A DNA stretch of 64,000 bases, from contig CALZIK010000052.1 in the NCBI GenBank assembly GCA_945787635.1, positions 1-64,000 on the forward strand. Direction: 5' to 3'. Both the position numbers and the translations under genes were made by a program. How positions within the stretch are numbered: the first letter of the stretch is position 1; each line of letters starts with the position of its first letter. The stretch is from Thermoanaerobaculia bacterium. Lineage in GTDB: Bacteria > Acidobacteriota > Thermoanaerobaculia > Multivoradales > JAHEKO01. Of this stretch, positions 43,282 through 52,183 are shown one piece after another. The notes beneath the pieces are model-generated. The model worked only from the letters and a program-made list of their open reading frames with translations. It was not told where the DNA came from and did no database searches.

Positions 43282-44409
43282 ATGAGTACCCGTAGGATCG
43301 TGCAACCGGTCGCCGCGCTGCTCATGGCAGCGGTGTTCGCTTTGGCGGTTGGGGAGATCGCGGTGCGTGTTCTGCTGCCGCAGGTGCGGCTGGTGATCGA
43401 GCCGGGGGGCTTTTACATCGCCGACCCGCCGGGGCGCTACCGGTTGGCGCCGGGCTATCGCGGCCGGATCACCAACCGGGCCGAGTACGACAACGAGATT
43501 CGGATCAACGAGGCCGGCCTGCGGGGCCCCGAGCTCGCGGCGCGCTCGGAGGATCGGTTGCGGGTTCTCGCGATCGGAGACTCGTTCACATTCGGCGTCG
43601 GGGTCGAGGATTCGGAGACCTTCGTCGCCGTCCTGGCCGAGGAACTCAACGGCGCGAGCATCGTCGCTGAGGGTCTCAATGCGGGCACTCCGGCCTTCGG
43701 CGTGCCCGACGCGATGCTCTGGCTCCGCCGGCATGGATTGGAGCTCGATCCCGACGTCGTCGTTCTGGCGGTATTTCTCGGCAACGACCTGATCGACGCC
43801 TCTCCGGATCGCGAGGAGATCCTCGTAGTGGACGGGCTGCTGGTGCCGGGCGAGTCGCCCAGGGGCGTCAAGGCATGGCTGTTTCGCAACTCTCAGCTCT
43901 ACGTCGCGGTCAAGGGACTCATGGAGCTGTCGGCGATGCGGCCCTTGAGGTCGAAACTCGGGCTGGGCGAGCCGTGGACCCAGCGGGTGTTGCGCGAGGA
44001 GCTCGATGTTTATCGCCGGGGCGCTCGCGAGCGCTTCGCCGAGGCGGTGGCCGCGACCGAAGGGGCCCTCTCGGAGCTCGCCGTGCTCGCAGCCGAGCAC
44101 GACTTCGAGCCGGTCGTCCTGATGATCCCCAGCGAGGTGCAGGTCGATCCCGAGCGATGGGCGGCGGCAGTCAAGACGCTCGAGCTGGATCCTGCCGACT
44201 ACGATCCAAGGCTCCCGACGCGGATCTTTCGGGAGATGCTCGCAAGGCACGCGATCCCCGTCGTGGAGCCGGCCCAGGAGCTGGCCGCGCGGATCCGAGG
44301 CGGCGAAAATCTCTACTATCGTCTCGACCGGCACTGGACCGCTGGCGGACACCGCCTGGCCGCCGAGAAGCTGGCCGAAGCACTGCGCCCTCGGCTGGTC
44401 GGAAGGTAA
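43282..44409 (+). CDS. Membrane-anchored SGNH/GDSL hydrolase
   Basis: A 375-aa protein with an N-terminal membrane helix (about residues 9-30) and an SGNH hydrolase domain: block [12 protein letters not shown] with the catalytic Ser (about residue 102), block III-like VFLGNDLID, and a C-terminal DRHWTAGGH that provides the Asp-His pair. Such proteins often act on acyl or acetyl esters of envelope polysaccharides, similar to AlgJ/AlgX-type acetylation proteins. The MbtH gene follows 41 bp later. Confidence 0.82.
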   Translation: MSTRRIVQPVAALLMAAVFALAVGEIAVRVLLPQVRLVIEPGGFYIADPPGRYRLAPGYRGRITNRAEYDNEIRINEAGLRGPELAARSEDRLRVLAIGDSFTFGVGVEDSETFVAVLAEELNGASIVAEGLNAGTPAFGVPDAMLWLRRHGLELDPDVVVLAVFLGNDLIDASPDREEILVVDGLLVPGESPRGVKAWLFRNSQLYVAVKGLMELSAMRPLRSKLGLGEPWTQRVLREELDVYRRGARERFAEAVAATEGALSELAVLAAEHDFEPVVLMIPSEVQVDPERWAAAVKTLELDPADYDPRLPTRIFREMLARHAIPVVEPAQELAARIRGGENLYYRLDRHWTAGGHRLAAEKLAEALRPRLVGR

Positions 44410-44450
44410 GCTGCCGTGGAAGAGACCGCTTCGATCCAAAGGAGGTAACG

Positions 44451-44696
44451 ATGGGACAGGGCAACTGGCGCGATGAGGACGATGATCGGCGTTACAAAGT
44501 GGTCATCAACCACGAGGAGCAGTATTCGATCTGGTTCGCGGACCGGGAGATTCCCCGAGGCTGGAAGGCCGAGGGCTTCGAAGGCACCAAGCAGGAGTGC
44601 CTGCGGCACATCGAGGAGGTCTGGACCGACATGCGCCCTCTGAGCCTGCGTCGGGAGATGGAACGGATCGAGCGAGAGGAGAGCGGGAAGGGTTGA
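44451..44696 (+). CDS. MbtH-family protein (orphan)
   Basis: An 81-aa MbtH-like protein, the small partner that activates NRPS adenylation domains. Conserved elements are complete: NHEEQYSIW (residues 20-28), PRGW (35-38), [17 protein letters not shown] (50-66). ATG 44451 has a perfect AAAGGAGG upstream. The N-terminus is Asp-rich and the C-terminus has a short charged helix. No NRPS or adenylation-domain gene lies within the window, so its partner must be elsewhere or it has another role. Confidence 0.93.
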   Translation: MGQGNWRDEDDDRRYKVVINHEEQYSIWFADREIPRGWKAEGFEGTKQECLRHIEEVWTDMRPLSLRREMERIEREESGKG

Positions 44697-44739
44697 TCCA
44701 AGCGCCCGGAAGCCACCCGAGCCAGGAGAGGAGTCGTCG

Positions 44740-45267
44740 ATGAGAGTGGTCGCTTGGGCGCTGGCGGCGGTCGCCGCCGTCGCCCTCGGGCCGGCGGCGG
44801 GGCAGACTCCGGAGCAGCCCGAGGCCTGTACTTCGGAACCGCCGGCCATCGTCGAGTTCGAGGTGTTGTCGTGCCGCCCGGGAGCCTTGGCGATCGAAGA
44901 ACAGATCGCCGGCGTTCGCCTGTGGTGGTTACGACCGTTTCTCGAATCGGTTGCCTCGAGCAATCCCGGAGTCGTGGTTCGCGGGCGGGTGATTCGCTCG
45001 AGGGTCATCGAGGGACCGGAGACAGTCGCGCGTTGGCTCGACGGAGGCGGTGAAGAAGACCTCTTCTACACGTCGTCGGATCCCGACTTCTGCCGGACCT
45101 TCGAAGGGCTCGATGCCACGCAGTTGGTGCGCGAGGAGCCCTGCTGCGACGTTATCCCTCCGGTGAGCGTCGCTTGTGTTCTCGACCTCTTCGAAGCCCG
45201 GGCTCTGACGCCCGCGCTCCAGGAGCTCGCGAAGAGCTACTCGTGGCCGCCCGAGCTAGAGCGGTGA
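44740..45267 (+). CDS. Small secreted cysteine-containing protein, function unknown
   Basis: A 175-aa protein with a cleavable signal (AWALAAVAAVALGPAAGQ) and six cysteines in the mature part, including an adjacent CC pair in REEPCCDVIPP, which suggests disulfide bonding in the periplasm. No family recognised. GGAGAGGAG precedes ATG 44740. It follows the MbtH gene by 43 bp and ends 14 bp from a convergent gene. Confidence 0.65.
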   Translation: MRVVAWALAAVAAVALGPAAGQTPEQPEACTSEPPAIVEFEVLSCRPGALAIEEQIAGVRLWWLRPFLESVASSNPGVVVRGRVIRSRVIEGPETVARWLDGGGEEDLFYTSSDPDFCRTFEGLDATQLVREEPCCDVIPPVSVACVLDLFEARALTPALQELAKSYSWPPELER

Positions 45268-45281
45268 GGCGCTGGGCCCTC

Positions 45282-47042
45282 CTACGGGGTCGAAACGTAG
45301 TTGTCGATCAGAATCGAGCCGGAGCCACCGGTCGAGCCTGAGGGCCCGACGGTAACCGCGCTGATCTTCTTGCGGTCGGTGTCGAGATCGGCGGCCGCGA
45401 TGCGGACCTTGCCGTTCTTCGAGAGGGTCACCTCACCGTCGTCGGCGCCCGGGCCGCTCGCGGCCAGCCAGTCGAGCTCGATGCGGATGGTTCGCCTTGC
45501 CGGCACGACGGTTCGCCCCAGGCTCGAGAAGCCGCCGCTGTCGGCACGCACCTGCAGCCCCAGAAAATAGTCGCCCGCGATCTCTTCCAAAGTCAACCGG
45601 AGATGACCGCGCTTGCCGCCGCCGGCCAGACGCATGATCTCGACCGCGCCGTTGGCGAGATTGACGTTGTTGGCGTTGAGGTCGAAACCGAGATGGAATG
45701 TGGTCTCGGAGGAGGGGTGCTTCGAGCGAACGAAGCTCTTGCCGCCTCCGATCGAGATCTCGAGCGCGTGCTCCGAGCGTTTGAGGCCGCCGTCGACGAC
45801 CGAGATGTCGCCGCGCCTCTGGGTCCAGTCCAGCGCATTGCCCGACTCGAAATCGGAAGCGAACAGCTGCTGTCCGACGAGGCGGTAGATATCGCCACGG
45901 AAATGCGCCAGGTAGAGGTTGCCCTTCGAGTCTTCGGCGAAGGTCGTGATCAGGAGCCCGCTCGGCAAGAGCTCGTTGACCACCCAGTTGCCGGCCTGGT
46001 TTCGACGGGCGCCCCAGATATCTCCGCGGCAGAAGTCGCCGTAAATGTAAAAGCCGGGCAGGGTGGGAACCTGCGGCCCGCGGTATCGGTAGCCGCCGGT
46101 AACCGAGTTGCAGGTGCCTTCCTTGTGTCCGTAGAGGATGATCGGGGCCGTCAGGCTCTCGTCCTCGCATTCCGGGGCACCTTCTCCCGCGATGCAGCGC
46201 GAGCCCTCGAGCACGGACCAGCCGTAGTTCTCGCCGCCGCCGGAGCCGGCCGGCTGGAAGTTGATCTCCTCGAAGGTCGCCGCGCCGACGTCACCGATGA
46301 ACATGTCGCCGGTCCTGCGGTCGATGGTGAAGCGCCAAGGATTGCGGAGACCGTAGACCCAGATCTCGTCGAGTGCGTCGGGGTTCCCGACAAAGGGATT
46401 GTCCTCGGGGATCGCGTAGGGAAACGCGCTGTCCACATCGAGCCGCAGAATCGAGCCCAAGAGGCTTTCGAGGTCCTGCGCCGTCTGGCGGGTTCCGCCG
46501 TCTCCCGCGGCGACGTAGAGATAGCCGTCGAGCCCGAAGGCGAGCGCGCCGCCGTTATGGGGAAGATCGGGCTGATTCCAGCGAATGATGGTCTGTCGGG
46601 AGGTGGTATCGGCGACATTGGGGTCTGCGGACACCCGCCAGCGCGACACCACGGTTCGATCGTCGAGGTCCACGTACACGGTGTAAAAGAAGCCGTTGTT
46701 TTCGTAGGCTGGGTGAAACTCGAGCCCGACGAGGCCGCGCTCGTTGTCGCAGCACTCGACCTTGTTGGAGACGTCAAGAAAGAGCTTCGGCCGCAGCACG
46801 CCGTTCTCGAGAACCCTGATCTCACCCGATTGCTGAACGATGAAGAGCCGGTTGGTTCCGTCCTTCGGGTCCACCAGTCCGGTGACCCGGCCGATTTCGT
46901 CCCCTTCGAGGATCTGTTCGAGCCGGAGGCCACTCGGAACTTCAGGTTCCTGGCCGTGGACTGCCGTGGGCCCGAGCGAAAGAAGGGTCAGCACGGTCGC
47001 CGGGCAGGCAAGCCGAGTGATGCGAGTTGAAAGCGGGGTCAT
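45282..47042 (-). CDS. PQQ-type sugar dehydrogenase (glucose/sorbosone dehydrogenase fold), secreted
   Basis: A 586-aa exported protein. The signal peptide is followed by a six-bladed soluble-glucose-dehydrogenase-like propeller (about residues 30-390), with GLVGLEFHPAYENNGFFYTVYV, LPHNGGALAFGLDGYLYVAAGDGG, VYGLRNPWRFTIDRRTGDMFIGDVG and ENYGWSVLEG. A C-terminal beta-sandwich of about 180 residues (FASDFESGNALDW onward) may be a binding module. Adjacent Cys residues occur in KVECCDNERG. AAAGGAAC precedes ATG 47042. Oxidation of an aldose in the periplasm is likely; substrate and PQQ use are inferred from the fold. Confidence 0.85.
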   Translation of the reverse strand: MTPLSTRITRLACPATVLTLLSLGPTAVHGQEPEVPSGLRLEQILEGDEIGRVTGLVDPKDGTNRLFIVQQSGEIRVLENGVLRPKLFLDVSNKVECCDNERGLVGLEFHPAYENNGFFYTVYVDLDDRTVVSRWRVSADPNVADTTSRQTIIRWNQPDLPHNGGALAFGLDGYLYVAAGDGGTRQTAQDLESLLGSILRLDVDSAFPYAIPEDNPFVGNPDALDEIWVYGLRNPWRFTIDRRTGDMFIGDVGAATFEEINFQPAGSGGGENYGWSVLEGSRCIAGEGAPECEDESLTAPIILYGHKEGTCNSVTGGYRYRGPQVPTLPGFYIYGDFCRGDIWGARRNQAGNWVVNELLPSGLLITTFAEDSKGNLYLAHFRGDIYRLVGQQLFASDFESGNALDWTQRRGDISVVDGGLKRSEHALEISIGGGKSFVRSKHPSSETTFHLGFDLNANNVNLANGAVEIMRLAGGGKRGHLRLTLEEIAGDYFLGLQVRADSGGFSSLGRTVVPARRTIRIELDWLAASGPGADDGEVTLSKNGKVRIAAADLDTDRKKISAVTVGPSGSTGGSGSILIDNYVSTP

Positions 47043-47094
47043 CTGAGTTCCTTTCGGCGCCCGCCGGGCTCTCATGGGGCGCCCGGTAGGCGAA

Positions 47095-47724
47095 TCAGGC
47101 GTTTGGTTGCGCGAGCTTCTCGGCTCGATTGCGATAGAGATCCGGATCGACCACGGCGGCCATCTTTTCGATCTCGAGATTCATCTTCAGGAAGGCGCTC
47201 ATCTTCCGGGCGTGAATCTCGGGATCGCTCAGGACTTCACGGTAGTGAACTTCCATCCATTCGAAGTGCTGCTGGCGTTTGAGCAGATACTGCGCTCGCC
47301 AGACGTCTCCTTCGAAGAGCTCCTTCATGCGCTCGTCGTCGGTCGCCGAGTTCTCGCCACGTCGATCGAGCATCTTGGCTTGGGAGGCTAGAACCTCCTC
47401 GAGATCGCGACGCACGAAGAGCACCCGATAGTTGTTGTCGGGCGGAAGGGCCCGCAGAAGGTTCGAGATGATCTTGATGCCTTTGCCCCTGCAGGCTCTC
47501 AACCATGCCTTGTCGGCCATGTCGTGGAGGCTCTTGACGCGCTCGTCCTCGTAGTAGCCCTTGGGATTGTCCTCGTCGGCCGTGCGAATCCCGTCCTGAA
47601 CGAGGGGCACCCCGCCGGCCTCCAGCATTTTCATGGCCATCGAGGTTCCGGAGCGCGGGAGCCCGGAGACCACGACGATGGGCGCCCCATAGCGCAGCCG
47701 TCTGAAGGTGGATCGCAGGCTCAT
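47095..47724 (-). CDS. Sulfotransferase-family protein
   Basis: A 209-aa P-loop sulfotransferase-like protein. The PAPS 5'-phosphosulfate loop is GLPRSGTSMAMKML (PRSGTS at residues 23-28), with a later VLFVRRDLEEVLASQ resembling the 3'-phosphate-binding region. It is shorter than typical sulfotransferases. It lies 52 bp upstream of the sugar dehydrogenase gene on the same strand and is divergent from the AlkP gene. The acceptor could be a surface glycan; this is inference. Confidence 0.8.
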   Translation of the reverse strand: MSLRSTFRRLRYGAPIVVVSGLPRSGTSMAMKMLEAGGVPLVQDGIRTADEDNPKGYYEDERVKSLHDMADKAWLRACRGKGIKIISNLLRALPPDNNYRVLFVRRDLEEVLASQAKMLDRRGENSATDDERMKELFEGDVWRAQYLLKRQQHFEWMEVHYREVLSDPEIHARKMSAFLKMNLEIEKMAAVVDPDLYRNRAEKLAQPNA

Positions 47725-47845
47725 TGTGTCGGGAAAGGAAAAAGCGCTAGTATTTGGGGGTGATCAGCGGGCTTCTCCCGAAGCCGGTTCCAGAAGCCGC
47801 ATCCGTACGATAACCCGATCCGCGGGCTCGAGACTACCCCTCCCA

Positions 47846-49963
47846 GTGCATGACTTTCGCGCCAGGCCGGCGCTGCTTTCGATCGCCCTCTGCGGCGTGC
47901 TCCTGCTCGCAGGGGCCGTGTCCGCCGAGGCCTACGTCGGACCGGGGGCCGGATTCGCCCTGGTGTCCTCGTGTCTGGTGGTCTTCGTCACCGCGATCAT
48001 CGCGCTGGTGACAGTGCTGATCTGGCCCTTTCGCTGGCTCTACCGCAAGATCCGCCGCCGCGGCAGCGAGAAGCCGAGGATCAAGCGGTTCATCATGGTC
48101 GGGCTCGATGGGCAGGATCCCAGGTTGACCGACAAGTTCATGAAGGAGGGGAAGCTTCCCAACTTCGAGAAGCTCGCGGCCGCGGGATGCTACGAGCGGC
48201 TCGAAACGACCTATCCGTCGGTCTCGCCGGTGGCCTGGTCGTCTTTCGGCACCGGCACCCATCCCGCCAAGCACAACATCTTCGATTTTCTCTCCCGCGA
48301 TCCCAAGACCTATTTGCCGCAAATGTCCTCGACCGAGATCGGCACGGTCCACAAGTTCCTCAAGCTCGGCAAGCTTCGGCTTCCGATGCACAAACCGGAG
48401 CTTCGGCTGCTGAGGAAATCCAAGCCCTTCTGGACGCTTCTGGGTGAAGCCGGCATCTGGAGCACCGTGCTGCGCGTGCCGATCACATTTCCGCCCGACC
48501 GGTTCTACGGCGCCGAGCTCTCGGCAATGGCGGCTCCCGACCTTCTGGGAACCCAGGGCACCTTCCTGCTGTACTCGACCCGCAAATCCGGCGAGAAGTT
48601 CCAGGAAGGCGGCATGCGGATCCCGCTCGAGTCGAACGGCAACCCGGATCGTTTCGAGACCGTGATCGAGGGCCCCGAGAACATCTTCTACGACGGCTCG
48701 CCGCCGATGGCCATCCCGGTCGCGATCGAGCTCGATCGCGCGGCCGGGACGGCCCGCCTTGCCGTCAACGGCGACTCGCACGAGCTCGTGGCCGGCGAGC
48801 TTTCGGACTGGATCAAGCTCACTTTCAAGGCAGTCCCCGGAGTGAAGGTGATGGGCATCTGCCGGATGCAGGTGACCGAGATCGGCGAGCATTTCTCGCT
48901 CTATGTCACGCCGATCGCGCTCGATCCCGAAAAGCCCGCCATGCCGGTGTCCCATCCGACCTACTACTCGACCTATCTGGCTAAGCAGCAGGGGCCGTTC
49001 TCGACCCTCGGCCTGGCTGAGGACACCTGGGCGCTGAACGAGGATGTCGTTGGCGACGAGACGTTCTTGACCCAGGCCTACGACATCGATCGCGAGCGCC
49101 AGGAGATGTTCTTCAACTCCCTCGATCGTCTGAAGAAGGGTTCGCTGGTGTGCGTCTTCGACGGCACCGACCGCATTCAGCACATGTTCTGGCGGTACAT
49201 GGAGGAAGGGCACCCGGCCGCGCGCGGCAAGGAGAACGCCGAGCACAAGAACGCGATCGAGGAGCTTTACCGGCACAACGACAAGCTGGTCGGCAAGGTC
49301 CTCGGCAAGCTCAAGAAGGGAGACCTCCTGATGGTGATCTCCGACCACGGCTTCACGTCGTTTCGCCGCGGCATCAACCTCAACACCTGGCTACATGAGA
49401 ACGGCTATTTGACTCTGAAAGAAGGAGCCGACGGCGGCGCCGAGTGGCTGCGCGAGGTGGATTGGTCGAAGACCCGGGCCTACGCTCTTGGGCTCTGCGG
49501 CATGTATCTCAACGTCAAGGGCCGCGAAGCCGAGGGAATCGTGGAGCAGGAGAAGATCGCCGGCCTCAAGAAAGAGCTGATCGAGAAGATGAGCGGGCTG
49601 GTCGATCCGGAGACCGGAGAGGTCGGAATCAACGAGCTCTTTGACACCCGCGCGCTCTACCAGGGGCCCTACCTGACCAATGCGCCGGACTTCATCGTCG
49701 GCTACAACCACGGCTACCGGATCTCGTGGGACGGCGCCACCGGTGTCGTGGCGGGTCCTCTGTGGGAGGACAACGTCAAGGCCTGGAGCGGCGACCACGG
49801 CGTCGATCCGCGCCTCGTTCCCGGAGTCTTTTTCTGCAACCGCGAGATCGAGGCGTCGGATCCGGCGATCATCGACATCGCGCCGAGCGTCCTGCGCCTC
49901 TTCGGGCAGAAGGTGCCCGCGCACATGGACGGCAAGCTCCTGTTCGCGGAGGAAGGCTCGTAA
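47846..49963 (+). CDS. AlkP-superfamily phosphodiesterase, membrane-anchored (first of two)
   Basis: A protein of about 705 aa with two N-terminal hydrophobic segments (about residues 8-30 and 38-62, joined by YVGPGAG) and a large type I phosphodiesterase/nucleotide pyrophosphatase domain. Metal and nucleophile motifs: MVGLDGQDP, YPSVSPVAWSSFGTG, VFDGTDRIQHMFW, VISDHGFTSF and WSGDHGVDP. GTG 47846 is preferred over earlier in-frame starts, which would overlap the divergent sulfotransferase start, but it is not certain. The paralogue follows 32 bp later. Substrate unknown. Confidence 0.85.
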   Translation: MHDFRARPALLSIALCGVLLLAGAVSAEAYVGPGAGFALVSSCLVVFVTAIIALVTVLIWPFRWLYRKIRRRGSEKPRIKRFIMVGLDGQDPRLTDKFMKEGKLPNFEKLAAAGCYERLETTYPSVSPVAWSSFGTGTHPAKHNIFDFLSRDPKTYLPQMSSTEIGTVHKFLKLGKLRLPMHKPELRLLRKSKPFWTLLGEAGIWSTVLRVPITFPPDRFYGAELSAMAAPDLLGTQGTFLLYSTRKSGEKFQEGGMRIPLESNGNPDRFETVIEGPENIFYDGSPPMAIPVAIELDRAAGTARLAVNGDSHELVAGELSDWIKLTFKAVPGVKVMGICRMQVTEIGEHFSLYVTPIALDPEKPAMPVSHPTYYSTYLAKQQGPFSTLGLAEDTWALNEDVVGDETFLTQAYDIDRERQEMFFNSLDRLKKGSLVCVFDGTDRIQHMFWRYMEEGHPAARGKENAEHKNAIEELYRHNDKLVGKVLGKLKKGDLLMVISDHGFTSFRRGINLNTWLHENGYLTLKEGADGGAEWLREVDWSKTRAYALGLCGMYLNVKGREAEGIVEQEKIAGLKKELIEKMSGLVDPETGEVGINELFDTRALYQGPYLTNAPDFIVGYNHGYRISWDGATGVVAGPLWEDNVKAWSGDHGVDPRLVPGVFFCNREIEASDPAIIDIAPSVLRLFGQKVPAHMDGKLLFAEEGS

Positions 49964-49995
49964 GGCCGGCGAATCGGCCAGGAGATCCCAAGACG

Positions 49996-51957
49996 ATGAC
50001 TAGCAAGCGACGAAGAATACCCCCAAGGACGATGGCGGTGGCGCTGGCCGCGGTGCTCGCGTCCCTCTCGCTTTTTTCGTGCGCGAAAGCGAAGCTCGAG
50101 AAGCAGGTGATCGTTCTCGGTTTCGACGGGATGGACTACCAGTACACCCGGCGGCTCATGGCCGAGGGCCGCATGCCCAACTTCTCGAAACTCGCCGAGA
50201 CCGGCACTTTCGGGCCCCTCGCGACCGCGGTTCCACCGCAGAGCCCGGTGGCCTGGTCCAACTTCATCACCGGAATGGACTCGGGTGGGCACGGCATCTT
50301 CGACTTCGTGCACCGCAACCCCGACACCATGCAGCCCTACATGTCGACCTCGAAGACCGAAGGCTCCGAGAAGGCGGTCAAGGTCGGCAAGTACAAGTTC
50401 CCGCTGGCCGGCGGTGAGGTCAAGCTGCTGCGTCACGGCACGCCGTTCTGGGAGCTCCTCGAGGCCAACGGCATCGAGTCGCACATCTACCGAATGCCGG
50501 CCAACTTTCCTCCGTCGGGCTCGGCATCATTCGAGCTTTCCGGCATGGGAACGCCGGACATTCTCGGGACGCCGGGAACGTTCTCCTTCTACACCTCGGA
50601 CATCTTCGTCAATGAGCGCGAGATTTCGGGTGGCGCCATCTATGCACTGGATTACTGGGAGAACCGCGCTGAGGGCAGGCTCCACGGACCCGAGAATCCG
50701 TTCCTGCAGCGCCGCCAGACACTTTCGGCCGACTTCGCCCTACACGTCGATCCGGAATCGCCGGTCGCCAAGCTCGTTGTCGGCGACGAGCAGCGCGTCC
50801 TCGCGGTCGGCGAGTGGAGTGACTGGGTGCCGGTTGCGTTCGAGATGATCCCGACGCAGGTGCTGCCTGCGATGGGCCGTTTCTATCTGAGGAGCCTTCG
50901 ACCCGAGGTCGAGCTCTACGTCTCGCCTCTTCAGATCGACCCGATCTCGCCGGCGCTCCCGATCTCGACTCCGGAGAGCTTCGCCGCCGAGCTGGCGCGG
51001 CGCACCGGCCGCTTTTACACCCAGGGCATGCCGGAGGACACCAAAGCGCTCTCGGGAGATGTTTTCAGCCGCGAGGAGTTCTTGGCTCAGGCCAAGATCA
51101 CCGGCGACGAGATTCTCGGCCAGTATGAGGTCGTCCTCGATGACTTCGACGGGGGGCTGTTGTTTTACTATTTCGGCAATCTGGATCTCATCTGCCACAT
51201 GATGTTTCGCTCGACGGACCCCGGGCATCCGGCCTACGATGCGGAGCGCGATCCCGAATATCTGAAGGTGGTCGAAGCGACCTACACGGCTTTCGACCGG
51301 ATCGTCGGCTACACCCTCGAGCACATGCCGGACGACGCCAAGCTGATCGTGATGTCGGATCACGGTTTTTCGAGCTGGCGCCGGGCGTTTCACCTGAACG
51401 ACTGGCTGATCGAGAAGGGCTATCTCACGGTGAAGAACCCCAGCAAGGTCGCCGGCACCAACATCTACTCGAATGTGGACTGGAGCAAGACTCGGGCGTA
51501 CGGCCTGGGGCTCAACGGGCTCTTCATCAACGTCGAGGATCGCGAGTCGAAGGGCGTGGTACCGAAGGCCGAGCGCGCCGCCCTGATCGCCGAGATCTCG
51601 GAGGAGCTTCTGGCGGAGATCGATCCCGCGACCGGCGAACCCGCCGTCACCAGGCTCTATGAGCTCGAAGAGACCTACCACGGCGAATACCTCGGTCTCG
51701 GACCGGACCTCCAGGTTGGATACAACAAAGGCACCCGCTGCTCGTTCGAGTCCGCGATCGGAGACCTCACCGGAGAGGTCCTCGAAGACAATATGGCGGA
51801 GTGGAGCGGTGACCACTGCATGGATCACACCAAGGTCCCCGGGATCTTGCTGACCAGCGGCGAGCTCGCGAAGCCGGCGAGCTCGCTCAAGGAGCTCGGT
51901 GGCGCGGTGCTAGCCGAATTCGGCATCACCTGGTCCGGGACTAGTACAGGCGGATAG
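49996..51957 (+). CDS. AlkP-superfamily phosphodiesterase lipoprotein (second of two)
   Basis: A 653-aa paralogue of the preceding gene with a lipoprotein signal (LAAVLASLSLFSC, Cys about residue 28). Motifs: LGFDGMDYQYTRR, PPQSPVAWSNFITG, GNLDLICHMMF, VMSDHGFSSW and WSGDHCMDH. All metal ligands look intact. Similar length and motif spacing indicate ancient tandem duplication, but one copy has two membrane helices and the other a lipid anchor. The small RHH gene follows 9 bp later. Confidence 0.87.
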   Translation: MTSKRRRIPPRTMAVALAAVLASLSLFSCAKAKLEKQVIVLGFDGMDYQYTRRLMAEGRMPNFSKLAETGTFGPLATAVPPQSPVAWSNFITGMDSGGHGIFDFVHRNPDTMQPYMSTSKTEGSEKAVKVGKYKFPLAGGEVKLLRHGTPFWELLEANGIESHIYRMPANFPPSGSASFELSGMGTPDILGTPGTFSFYTSDIFVNEREISGGAIYALDYWENRAEGRLHGPENPFLQRRQTLSADFALHVDPESPVAKLVVGDEQRVLAVGEWSDWVPVAFEMIPTQVLPAMGRFYLRSLRPEVELYVSPLQIDPISPALPISTPESFAAELARRTGRFYTQGMPEDTKALSGDVFSREEFLAQAKITGDEILGQYEVVLDDFDGGLLFYYFGNLDLICHMMFRSTDPGHPAYDAERDPEYLKVVEATYTAFDRIVGYTLEHMPDDAKLIVMSDHGFSSWRRAFHLNDWLIEKGYLTVKNPSKVAGTNIYSNVDWSKTRAYGLGLNGLFINVEDRESKGVVPKAERAALIAEISEELLAEIDPATGEPAVTRLYELEETYHGEYLGLGPDLQVGYNKGTRCSFESAIGDLTGEVLEDNMAEWSGDHCMDHTKVPGILLTSGELAKPASSLKELGGAVLAEFGITWSGTSTGG

Positions 51958-51966
51958 GAGAAGGAC

Positions 51967-52161
51967 ATGTTTGGAAGCACGAAAGTCAAGCTGGACACCG
52001 ATCTGGTGTCGAAGATCAAGCGATACGCGGATATCGCCGGCTACTCGTCGGTCGAAGAGTTCATCACCCACGCTCTCGAGAAAGAGCTCGCCAAGCTGGC
52101 CGATGCCGGTTCGGAGGAAGAGATCAAGAAGCGCCTGCAAGGCCTCGGCTACATCTCGTAG
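51967..52161 (+). CDS. Small ribbon-helix-helix-like protein
   Basis: A 64-aa protein. Residues about 5-45 (KVKLDTDLVSKIKRYADIAG then YSSVEEFITHALEKEL) fit the CopG/MetJ-type ribbon-helix-helix pattern of one strand and two helices. The C-terminal RLQGLGYIS resembles the short RLxxLGYI tail found at the ends of many AlkP and sulfatase proteins. It is 9 bp after the second AlkP gene and 22 bp before the membrane protein gene. It could be an autoregulator or a small accessory subunit. Confidence 0.78.
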   Translation: MFGSTKVKLDTDLVSKIKRYADIAGYSSVEEFITHALEKELAKLADAGSEEEIKKRLQGLGYIS

Positions 52162-52183
52162 CTACTCGCTGCCGCCCACCCCG

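Noticed and set aside
47834-49348. Roughly 500-codon antisense frame across the first AlkP gene (and a similar one at 45603-47030 across the sugar dehydrogenase)
   Set aside because: Codon-position shadows of well-supported genes; His/Arg/Asp-rich composition without fold motifs.
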